Below are positions 1 to 10,603 of a stretch of 64,000 nt of DNA, one piece after another. The stretch comes from Multifurca ochricompacta (Eukaryota > Basidiomycota > Agaricomycetes > Russulales > Russulaceae): contig WTXG01000004.1 in NCBI GenBank assembly GCA_022496185.1, positions 496,001-560,000 of the forward strand, given 5' to 3'. The translations under genes and the position numbers were made by a program. Under the pieces are notes generated by a model that saw only the letters and a program-made list of their open reading frames with translations, was not told the origin of the DNA and did no database searches. The stretch's first letter is position 1. Every line of letters starts with the position of its first letter.

Positions 1-375
1 ACATGCGCTCTGCTCTGCAAGTGAAAACAAAGAGGGAAGGGGCCCGTTAAAGTAGAGTAGAGTATATCTGATCCTGATGGACGCGCGGCTAAGGCCCCAT
101 AAAACCGCGCAGCAGGAAAATAGGACTAGGACTGGGACTGGGACTGGGACTGGGACTGAACTGGGACTGGGAAGAATGGACGAATGAGAAGGTGAAAGTC
201 GAAATCGACAATCCAATCCATATTGTGCAGTAGTTAAACGAAGGTCACCCCAAAAATGCGGAATAGACAACAAATAGTCAGTTCAACGGGAAATGTATGT
301 ATGCTTATCGGGAAAAAAGAAAGAAATTAGCCACAAGTCAAGTTGAACTGAACTGGATTGGAGTAAGGTGGCGTG
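1..375. other. 3' flank of the GATA factor gene, no gene seen
   Basis: Non-coding downstream flank of the GATA zinc-finger gene. It carries a short tandem array of a GGGACT-like hexamer (about 124-171). No open reading frame with recognisable protein sequence, tRNA or other element is visible. Confidence 0.5.
124..171. repeat. GGGACT hexanucleotide microsatellite
   Basis: About eight near-perfect copies of GGGACT/GGACTG in tandem, with one interruption. It lies in the 3' flank of the GATA gene. Confidence 0.85.
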
Positions 376-1975
376 TCAGTCACGACTTCCATGCTCGTCC
401 TCCATCCGGAACTCTTGCGACGCCGATTCATCCTCATCGCCGCTAGACGCATAACCCGCCTCGTCGGTTGGGGCACCATCATTCGCATCTTGCGTATTCG
501 CCGCGCGACGTGCGGCGTCACGCTTCCGTTTTTTAATCTGTAGTTCATCAGCGAACAAAGTTTGCAAATAATAAGGCAGGCACTATGTATCGTTGACACG
601 TTCTGACGTACAAGTTTGGCATACACAAGCCCACAGGCATTACACAATGTTCGGGGACCTGTGCGGGCCGGTCAGCTGAGACCACACGGCCGTCATCGAA
701 AGGGGAAGAAATTGAGGACAGACAGACCCAATGGGCCCCTTCGCCATTCTGGGGTTGACGTCGCGTTGCAACCCAAGCAAGTCTGCCCTTCCGGTACAGG
801 TGCCTCAGTCTTCTAAAAAAAACCCGACGAGCACGCGGATGAGTGGCTAGGCCTCATGGAGGTGAACGGTTCTACATGCCTGTCGCTTCGCAGCCGCGTC
901 GCCTTCCTCGGTATTCCCAGGAGTCACTATGGGAGCCTCAGCCGAGGGTACCGTCCCAGGTGGTTCGGGGCCGACAGTGGATCCCAGCAACCGGAGGCCA
1001 ACAGCAGCAGATTGCGTGATTCTCTGTAATGCTTCTAAGGACGGGGGGCGGCCCTGCACGGCACCAGGGTCATTCGATAATGCGGTGGTCGTATCGATGA
1101 TGATACGATACGATTCTATTAACTAGAGTGTTACATGTGCATGTGCATGCAAATATGGAATATCATCAACGATACTGTTAGTCAACTCGACAGGCGGAGA
1201 TGAAGAGAGCGCGTGCCTTTCCAAAATCAATATCCAGCGGAGTTGACGTTAGCGGTGAGGAATGCCGGGGAGCGGTTACTTCTTTCTCCCGCGGTTTGCG
1301 CTTGGGTTGTGAAGGTGGGTCTGCGGCTTTGGGTGTCCCCGCGGCACGCCGCATCTCCGTGTTGGGTTGTGGCTGCGGGGAGGCAGCATATCCACGCTGA
1401 GAGGGGGGCGCGGGAGGGGGCGCAAGTGCAGTCGCCGGTTCCGGCCGACTGAGAGGGGGGGGGACCGGTGTCTCTGGGACAGACGGTGGTGCTGCCACAG
1501 GATGGCTAAACTGGGTCCAAGCTTCGCCATTCCACTGAGGGGGCGCTGAATGTGGAACGGTGTAAGGAGCAGAACCATAGGGTGGGTGGTAATGAGGTTG
1601 AGGTGGATTGTACGGTACATGCTCGGAAGGGGGGTGAGGTTGAGAAGATCTCGGCTGCCTGGGATGGCTCTGAGGGAATTGAGACGCATCGTAGGAGTTG
1701 TGGGGATAGGATGCATAGTCATAAGAGGTCATTCCTTGTTGATGCTGGTACATGTATCGGCCATCCGAGGACATTGGTAAGGAGGACGAGGAAGGAGGGG
1801 GAGGCTGTTGGGAGTAAGAGGGGAGACCAGGACGTTCTGTGCCTAAGGCCTCGCCAAGGGAGGAATAAGTTGGCTGACGCGTCGGAGGAGCGGCGGAGGG
1901 ATGACCGGGAGGGCGAAAGGAGGTACTAGAGGCTGGAGAAAATAGTGAGCGATGAGGAAACGGAAGGGATGACAT
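376..1975 (-). CDS. GATA-type zinc-finger transcription factor
   Basis: A nuclear DNA-binding regulator, by family. The long first exon (1975 to about 1190) encodes a low-complexity activation-like region rich in Pro, Ser, Gln and Tyr, starting MSSLPFPHRS. Four introns can be placed from GT..AG ends and continuity of the protein. The GATA finger is split across exons: CLGCNATSTPEWRRGPLG, then PRTLCNACGLVYAKL, giving the C-x2-C-x17-C-x2-C pattern with the expected TPEWRRGP core. A basic tail (IKKRKRDAARRAA) and an acidic end (ASSGDEDESASQEFRMEDE) follow. The finger and basic tail resemble the fungal WC-2/GATA class that ends in AKLIKKR. No PAS domain was seen, so a true white collar 2 is not supported. 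The specific target genes are unknown. Confidence 0.85.
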
Positions 1976-2124
1976 GGATGAGGGAGAGGCAGGGAGAAAG
2001 CAGGTTAAAGAGCGTTATCGACGGCAGGTATGACACTGACAGGACATGATACGTGTGGAATGCAATGCCGAGCGTGGGTGAGTGACTTAGTAGCGGGGGA
2101 AGGAAGACATCTGTTAGGGCAGGC

Positions 2125-2159
2125 AGGAGAAAGAGGAGAGAGGAGAGAAAGAGAGAAAG

Positions 2160-2205
<46 letters not shown>

Positions 2206-2214
2206 AAGAGAGAG
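2125..2214. repeat. (GA)n polypurine tract
   Basis: About 90 bases of almost pure A/G on the plus strand, dominated by GA dinucleotides with AAG interruptions. It lies about 150 bases upstream of the GATA factor start, so the sense strand there is a CT-rich leader or promoter, a common feature of fungal promoters. Confidence 0.85.
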
Positions 2215-2649
2215 CAAGCACTAGATGAGCTAGCCGACAAAATAGGTCAGGTCGTGGTCAGGTCAAGTCAGGTCAAAGTATAATTTCAATCGTGCGGTTG
2301 AGGCGCTCGATACGTTAACATGAAAAGGAAATCACTGCGCTTAACCGACAGGGAAGAAAGTGGGTAGGCGGTGGGCGGGGATGAGGGGAAGGGGGAGAAA
2401 GGGGGGCGAGTGGGGGGGGTGAAGGGGTTTAGGACCTACCTACTACTGTAACTATACAACTTTACCGGTAAGAGTTCGGTTGGGATGGGTGGGATGATGA
2501 GATATGGATTGGATGGATGGATCTTTCCTCAAATGCGACTTTTTTCAGCAAAATGCCCAAATTACTATAAGCAAGCTAGGCTTACTATAACACCTTATAA
2601 AATTATTGCAAATACGGACAAGTCGGGAAGAAGAAAGATGAAGAAGATG

Positions 2650-2692
2650 AGTAGAGTAGAGTAGAGTAGAGTAGAGTAGAGTAGAGTAGAGT
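2650..2692. repeat. GTAGA pentanucleotide microsatellite
   Basis: About eight tandem copies of GTAGA, decaying into imperfect copies up to about 2725. Confidence 0.85.
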
Positions 2693-2852
2693 AAAGGTAG
2701 AATAGAATAGAGTAAAGAGTAGTAGAGAGGGTAATTAAAATATCAGTCATCCCGGCTCCTCCGCTCCCCCTCGCTCACTCACTCTCCTCATGAAACCGAA
2801 CACCTCACACCGTTGAATAGAAGTGAGTGAGACGTTTGCGCAAAAAGTTCAA

Positions 2853-4666
2853 CTATCCAATAGTACCAGTACCAGTACCAGTACCAATACCAGTACCAAT
2901 ACCCATTCGTTGTTCTCTATCTCCACCCTTTTCCCGCTCGACAAACTTCCCTAATCTCGTCGTCGCCTGGCTCAGCGCCAATCCCGAACCACCCATCGTC
3001 TCAATATCGAGATCTTCCTCGTCATCATCCAAACCGCTTCCTTTCCCATGAACCCCTACTCCTGTCCCGCTTCCGTTTGCGGCCGCTGCCGCTCGTTCCC
3101 GCGCCCGTCGCCGACGTTTGAGTATCTTTTTTCGGTTCCGCACTCCTATCCGGTATCCTTGTTCGTCCCCATAAAAGAGCCGGTACTCACACGTCGGACA
3201 AATCCACTCCTCCGCTGGATTGGCTAATTGAGATGCTGCTGCCAGAGGTCGTGGCTCTCTGTTCCGCTTCGGCGGTATTTGAGCAGATAGGAAGACAAGG
3301 GGAAGCGGGCTTAACAGGTTCTGCGCATTGGCACCTAGTTGCGCCGCACTTAGATGGCCCTGGTTTGGAATCCGCGATGGGACGTAATTACGAAGATGAT
3401 GAGGGTTCGAAGCGTTCGCCAGTGCCGACCGCTTCTTCTTCTTACCCGAAGTCTTCGTTGACCCAGGCGATTTGGTCACTGCAGCTGTCTCCGTATCTTG
3501 AACGGTTTGCGTGGCTGCTCGAGCCTTACGCAACACTCGTTCACTCCATTTACTACCAGCACCAGTACTGGCAATACCTGTACCACTAGCCGCGATTTCT
3601 TTTGCACTCTCCGCCGCTTTCTCAGCTTGTCGAGCAAGCTCATCCTCGAAGCGATCGTACAGCATCGTGTATTCCGTACGCATGGTGACGAGACGCTCCG
3701 AAGCTGATGAGACCCCATCAGACAGTCGGATGCGTTACGCACACATGCCAAAAGACACACACCTCTGTTGAGACTCAAGAACGTAAATTCGCCGTCAGGG
3801 AAGATGCGGTGTGTCGGTTCAGACGGAGGTCCGAGTGGTAAGGTGCGATACCGGCGGACCACGCGCGATGCGCGCCTGGGCATCAATCGTGATTTGAGAC
3901 GAGCGGTTCTGCTGCTCATACCGAAACGATTCTCATTAAGAAGCGCATAGTTGGCCAACAGGGCATGGTCCAGAGCAAGTGAGTCGTCGGATGAGGGGGT
4001 ACCCAACACACCAGCCAACTGTTGCTTCCGAGACATAAGCATTTCCTTCTGCCGTAGACCCACCATCGTGGCAGGTAGCATCTTCCCCCGACGACTGTCT
4101 GCTTCCGCACTGATCACTCCCTCCTCACGAGTGGTCTCCGCGGGAGAAGCAAGGCTGGGTGACGCCCTTTCAACCGGCTGCTCCTCCTCACCTGAATGCA
4201 CGTCTGATGAGTCTGGTCCCATCTGGGAACCTGAGAGATGTGCGGGCACTTTGCGCTTTTTGGCATTACCCTGTTGCTGCATTTGGTCGAGGTGATCGCC
4301 TTCACGCATCTCTGTGGGTGTAATATCGAGGTCGACAGGTACCTCCAATGGCGTCTCCACGTTACTGCCACGAGTGAAATCCGCGGCGCCACTAAGAGCG
4401 GGGAGGAAATACGATTGAAAGGTGATCTGTGCAGACAAAACCTCCGCATGTGCGATTAACTCCTCAGCGGTGGCATCTGGTCCAGGCGGTGGCGGTAGGA
4501 TGGGAGGGAGCATGGCGTTAAGGGGGAGTGAGCCAACCGGATCGGGAGAGCTGCGCTTGCGTTTCGGGAGTGGCTTTACTCGTCTAAGTGGAATATAATC
4601 TGGTATATCAAAGACTGGGGACGAGGGATTGTATATCAAGTGTCGAGACAGCTCATCGCCGTCCAT
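2853..4666 (-). CDS. conserved CxxC / basic-tract protein, function unknown
   Basis: Two exons. I chose MDGDELSRHL at 4666 as the start. An in-frame upstream ATG at 4762 would add about 32 low-complexity residues. One intron (about 3718-3771, minus strand) joins FTFLSLNR to ASERLVTMRTEYTMLYD in phase. The N-terminal half is disordered, with a KPLPKRKRSS basic patch near residue 30. The C-terminal half holds a compact motif, EEWICPTCEYRLFYGDE, followed by YRIGVRNRKKILKRRRRARERAAAAA. This looks like a short C-x2-C element joined to a strongly basic helix, probably nuclear. I believe this block is conserved among fungi, but I cannot name the family. The last residues are a Gly-Ile/Gly-Thr string encoded by a GTACCA hexamer repeat. 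Confidence 0.7.
2864..2901. repeat. coding hexanucleotide repeat (GTACCA/ATACCA)
   Basis: Six or so copies of a GTACCA-type hexamer lie inside the 3' end of the CxxC-protein gene. On the coding strand they give alternating Gly-Thr and Gly-Ile just before the stop, so copy-number changes would alter protein length by two residues per unit without a frameshift. Confidence 0.8.
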
Positions 4667-5354
4667 GTTAAAGACCAGTGTAATAGAAGTAGATGAAGAT
4701 GAAAGAAATGGATGAAAGCCGTGTGATGGATGACGTGGATTGATCATACGGGTAACCCTCAATCTCCCAGGCTCAGGCTCAGGCTCAGGCTCAGGTTGTC
4801 ATACAGGTCAAACGCCCCCTCCCCCCAGTTCTCAGATTTAAGGGGGCGTACACACCCCCACCGCGTTCATGTTAGCATGAAGCCCCCCCCACACAGTGGT
4901 GTAGCCAGGCATACAACCACTGGGGAAGAAAAGGCCCCACCAATCATACCAGGTAGCCTCCGCAGTCAATTTAGTCAAATTTCACCATGGGTACGGGCGG
5001 TATGGTATAACTGGTTACGGCATCACGCTGGCTGGTCAATTTCACTTTTCATTGATAAAGTTAACTAGTCATCTGAACTTTTGCATTGTGTTTTTTAAAC
5101 AAAAAGAAAAAACATGTTTCAGTGCAAGCGAGTAGGCATATATGAGGTCAAATGCACACAAGGACAGTGAGAAACGGTCACGGATCGCAAGCATTAAACC
5201 ATGCACGATGGCACATGTCAAAAATCAATCAAGGAACAAAGTCTGCACGACTGCACTCGGTTATTAGGATTAGGTCATTGGTAGTTCAGCACAAACTTTT
5301 ACATCTTTAATGCAAATGCAGTTCCTCACGTAAAACTACCGGATGACGGGTAAA
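4667..5354. other. intergenic region between CxxC-protein and RSA4 genes
   Basis: Contains the 5' flank of the CxxC-protein gene, a GGCTCA hexamer array (about 4769-4795) and the 3' flank of RSA4. No further gene was seen. Confidence 0.45.
4769..4795. repeat. AGGCTC hexanucleotide repeat
   Basis: Four to five tandem copies of AGGCTC immediately upstream of the CxxC-protein gene. Confidence 0.8.
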
Positions 5355-7444
5355 CTAGTTTTTCCATCTGTGATGCAATGCAAATGAGTCCATTAGGAAT
5401 CATTGATGATAGTAGCAAGGTTTCGGAAGCGTACATTTTTACCATACGGTCGCGCCCACCACTTACAATTTTGTCTGCTACAAAATCGACACAGTACACT
5501 TCATCCGTGTGACCGAGAAGGTCGGTCTTGATTTTGTATGTTTTTAAATCCCAGATCTGAGGGGAGACATTGGCTCTCTGAAGCGCGTCTTCCAGTGAAG
5601 GACACACCTTAAGCGTAGTGTCTTTACTTGCACTGACAAGGAGCCGAGAGTCGGCGGACCATGTAAGCCTGTATACAGCACCGACATGTCCTCGAAGAGT
5701 CGCCACGAACTTGCCCGTTCGGCCGTCCCAAAGACGCACACTATTGTCCCACGCGGCACTTGCCACCCACCGACCATCAGGACTGAACACAACGTGCGCA
5801 ACTTGACGCTGGTGTCCAGTCAAGCGCGCTAAGGGCTTGAGTTTCCCCCCGTTCGAAGCTGCCACCTCCGAAGGATTGTTAGAATCTGAGCGCGAAGGGA
5901 ACAGTGACCAGAGGAATAGGGTATGATCGTCTGAGCCAGTGATCATGAGTTCTGATGTAGAGGAGATGAGAGCGTTATATCGCGCTAGAGCACGGGATTG
6001 AGCTGAAGATGAAAAGAAAAAAAAAGTGGGATCGGATCAGTGAGCATGTCGTGGTTCACGCGAATGGACACGAACCTTCTTGATCAGAAGCTGGACGCTT
6101 CCCAGTATGGTCAAATGGGCCGGTACGCAAAACAAAATCAGTATTTAGAGAAAGTGTAGTGACCCAGTGTGCGTGGTCTTTCAATGTATGAAGCAACTTT
6201 CCCTGAAGGGTAGGAGTTCAGGTTGTTTGACAACAAGATAGGGTAGTGAAAGCGCAAAACGCACCCCATTTGAGTCCCAGATGCGAACTGTACGATCTGA
6301 TGAAGCCGTGTAAAGTACACCTTTGCCGTTGAGCCCTCCACCTCCCCACCGCACTACGTTCACACTTGCTGTGTGGCCGCCTAAAGTATACTCCAACCGC
6401 CGCGTGGAAATCGCCCATACCTTGACGGTACCATCCTTGGAGGAAGAGGCCAATCGAGGCGACGTAGGATTACTGGTTCAACTAAGTGAACCCGTGGGTC
6501 ATGACTAGATGGTAGCTCACATGTGTATCGGCTCCCAAGCCAGGGACGTGATCCATTTTGAGTGCCCTTTTAGCACATTTCCATCAGGCATTCCAGTCTT
6601 AGGGTCCCATATTCGGACCTAGGACGATGAGGAGTTGGCACATTCAAAGACAGATCATTCGAGGGCAAGAACTGACATGACTATCGTAGCCCCCTGTCGC
6701 TAGCTTCCGTTCAAGGGCCTCCCATTCGACGCATAAGACCCAGCCTTGGTGGCCAGAGAGCGTGTGTGAAGGCGTTTCGGTGAACAGATCCCACAGTCGT
6801 GCGTTGGTGTCACCTGAGCCCGTAGCGAGGAGGTTACCGGTAGGAGAAAAAGATGCGCACAGAATAGGTGATGAATGACCTGGGGTGACGATGATGGTCA
6901 GAGGGATTGTTCGTTAGGGATGGAGAATGCACGCTGAGAATGGGGGTCACCTGACAAAGAGGAAGAGCATCGCGTGGCTGGTCTGACACGGAATACAGAC
7001 TGGGGAGAACAGTGGACGAGGAGTATATCTTCAGGCGAGAACGCGTGGGAAGGATGAGAAAGGACATCAGCCTCAATTGATTTGGATATGACAATCCGGG
7101 TAGATTCTTTAGCTTTAGCTACGACGCTAGCCGGTAATGCGACATGAAATTGAAAAGGTACAGGTTCGTCTTCCTTGAAAAGAATGAACAAAGGGCAAGA
7201 AGATGGTCGGGGCAACGAACCCGACCTTGGATGTCAGCTTGTTTACTAGACTCTGTAAATCTTCCCGTGAAACATTAGCGGGCAAGCTAACAGCCGGGGC
7301 TAAAGGGGAGCCATCGTCCTCTGAGACAAACTGCACGACGATGTATGGAGAAGAAGATTGTTCTGAAGGAGGTTTCTCTGACTCTGGGATGCCATGGCCA
7401 TGATATACCTTTTGTCGCTTGGGAGGGGGGAGTAACGTAGCCAT
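5355..7444 (-). CDS. RSA4: ribosome assembly WD40 protein Rsa4 / Notchless (NLE1)
   Basis: Nucleolar pre-60S assembly factor. By family, its N-terminal ubiquitin-like NLE domain docks on the MIDAS domain of the AAA-ATPase Rea1/midasin, which pulls it off the particle. The N-terminus MATLLPPPKRQK is followed by an NLE domain (IVVQFVSEDDGSPLAP, then EDILLVHCSPQSVFRVR). The conserved RVRPATRCSSSLSGH junction leads into WD repeats such as LASSSKDGTVKVWAIS, GSDDHTLFLWS, SAAWDNSVRLWD and SASKDTTLK. Multiple short introns are present. The last intron ends at a CAG so that the final coding exon is only 13 bases and closes the blade as MVKIWKN-stop. Ignoring that intron gives an implausible 27-residue tail. 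Two CACGTG boxes sit within 60 bases upstream of the ATG. Confidence 0.92.
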
Positions 7445-7452
7445 GAGGGAGT

Positions 7453-7499
7453 CACGTGTTTCAGATTATAACGATATAGATATTTTGGTGTCTCACGTG
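7453..7499. promoter_or_regulatory. paired CACGTG (E-box) sites upstream of RSA4
   Basis: CACGTG occurs at 7453-7458 and again, as the palindrome TCACGTGA, at 7493-7500, 9 and 50 bases upstream of the RSA4 start codon. bHLH factors such as Cbf1-type proteins bind this core in fungi. The role here is inferred from position only. Confidence 0.4.
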
Positions 7500-7613
7500 A
7501 TGACGAGTCGTGAATGATCATCCACCATCAAGAGAAGATAATACATCATCCAATCCATGTAAGAGAGTGGTAGAAATCGGGTAACCAATCGACATCACAA
7601 TCACGTGAAAATA

Positions 7614-8529
7614 TTATATTAAGTCACAAGCTTCCATCATCGACTTTCTCACGTCATTAATACCAAGTTTGAGGGGTGGAGCAGTGACGATTGGAGGTAA
7701 ACATGTTGGAGCTATATCAAAAATGGACTGCTTGATACTGGATATAGATATCCCATCACCACCATAAAGATCCGCTTTGGTAATGATAGCTTGAAAGGAC
7801 CAAATATGGCCATTGCGAGATGATTGAATTCTTTTATCCAAATCTTGTAACATGATTCGGTCCGCTTCGTTTAATCCATGTTTCGCATTGATGACGAGGT
7901 AAACTCGAGCTAACCTACACAAACACAACAAAACAATCATCATCATGGGCTTTAACTTCACTTCAACAACCACAACCAACAAACACACACTCACTCTCGT
8001 CGACTCTTCAGGTATTGTTCGAATAGTTCACCCCATTCAGGTCGACCACGTTCACCGTAACCGGGTGAGTCCACGAGTATAACTTTCCCTCGCTCAGGTC
8101 CCACGCGGAAGAATGTCAGCGTTTTTGTTCGACCCTAGCCCCATACTCACTCGTAAAGCGATTCAAAGGAGAGAGAAAGATCGACTGGACCGTACGGGCT
8201 TTTTACTCGAAGCAACTAGTTTCCTCCGATTCATTATCGCATTCAGCAGCGTCGACTTTCCAACATTGGCCCGCCCTGCCGGATGTTCATGTTAGCTGGC
8301 GTTAGCGAGGGTGTTGTAAACCTAACCTGTTACCATAACCTGTATTAAGTAAGAAGAAGCGTGTATATTGAGTTGAGGAAACTATCCTCAGTACCTCAGG
8401 AAGTCCCATCGAACGCGGAATGGATGATACAGTGCTCGCTGCAGCGATGAATTCGGCAGTGTTGGGTGAAAATATATCTCGAATCCGTCGAGAGGCCAGC
8501 ATTGTGGTCGTAGTAAAAAGTAAAAGCAA
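7614..8529 (-). CDS. EngB/YihA-type GTP-binding protein, probably mitochondrial
   Basis: Small TRAFAC-class GTPase of the EngB family (GTPBP8 in animals, Mrx8 in yeast), linked to large-subunit assembly or translation in mitochondria. Start MLLLFTTTTMLASRRIRD at 8529 looks like a mitochondrial presequence; a start at 8502 is also possible. Splicing the exons gives MGLPEVMVTGRANVGKST (G1/P-loop), KKPGRTKTLTFFRVG (G2 region), ILVDSPGYGERG (G3), and FQAIITKADLYGG (G4). LPEV-to-P-loop continuity requires a 13-base exon at 8327-8339. The final exon ends ACDLI. Length about 215 residues fits the family. The gene is divergent from WDR5 across a short shared promoter. Confidence 0.9.
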
Positions 8530-8573
8530 CTCAACTCAACTCACTCTACTCATACTCACTCTCTTATGATGAT

Positions 8574-8579
8574 CACGTG
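8574..8579. promoter_or_regulatory. CACGTG site in the EngB/WDR5 divergent promoter
   Basis: A single CACGTG box in the 133-base divergent space between the EngB-type gene and the WDR5 gene. Function is inferred from position only. Confidence 0.3.
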
Positions 8580-8662
8580 CATTACGCGGACGGCTTGAGA
8601 GTGAGAGATTCATCCATCCACACCCACCCTTAGTAGAATCATCATAAAGGCCATAAATCCAT

Positions 8663-10191
<1,529 letters not shown>

Positions 10192-10603
10192 GTCACACTC
10201 TTGCTGTTTGTTCACTTGATTTTGGTGGCGCTATGTTTCATCTCTACCCTTCTGATTGCCGGCTCAGCACATTCCTGTCTCTTCAGGACCATTTGCTTAT
10301 TTAACCGAGCCGGGCCCTTCTCTCTGTATCAATAGCATTTCACACAGAAGATCCACAAGTATGTGTATTTCGGAAACGCTAACTTTTGTGAAATGGTGGT
10401 GGTACAAAGATAGTGTATACTGTATGTGCAAAGACAACACGAAGACGACGCTTGCAACCAAGTCAAAATATGCATATGCACTGCAAAGGAGTCGAAAAAA
10501 AGGGGGAAACACTATACATGTCGTTGTCTTACAATGGCTCCGCTGCACGCAGGTCTGTAAAGTGGCTCGAAGTGTGAACAATGAACATCGCAAGGAACAC
10601 GTT
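10192..10603. other. convergent 3' intergenic region
   Basis: Tail-to-tail space between the WDR5 gene (+) and the RabGAP gene (-). An open plus-strand frame crosses it into the RabGAP gene, but its Ser-rich run is only the complement of the acidic coding tract of that gene. No separate gene seen. Confidence 0.5.

Larger units (their letters stand above)
1976..2852. other. intergenic region with microsatellites
   Basis: Upstream of the GATA gene and downstream of the CxxC-protein gene. A polypurine GA tract at about 2125-2214 probably lies in the 5' leader of the GATA gene. A GTAGA pentanucleotide array sits at about 2650-2692. Apparent reading frames here are low-complexity Ser/Leu strings that only reflect the GA/CT tract. 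No gene was recognised. Confidence 0.5.

Noticed and set aside
376..1975. Calling the GATA gene white collar 2.
   Set aside because: The finger and basic tail are similar, but no PAS domain was seen in the N-terminal region.
1926..2240. Minus-strand frames rich in Ser and Leu upstream of the GATA factor.
   Set aside because: They are translations of the GA/CT microsatellite with no other protein-like content.
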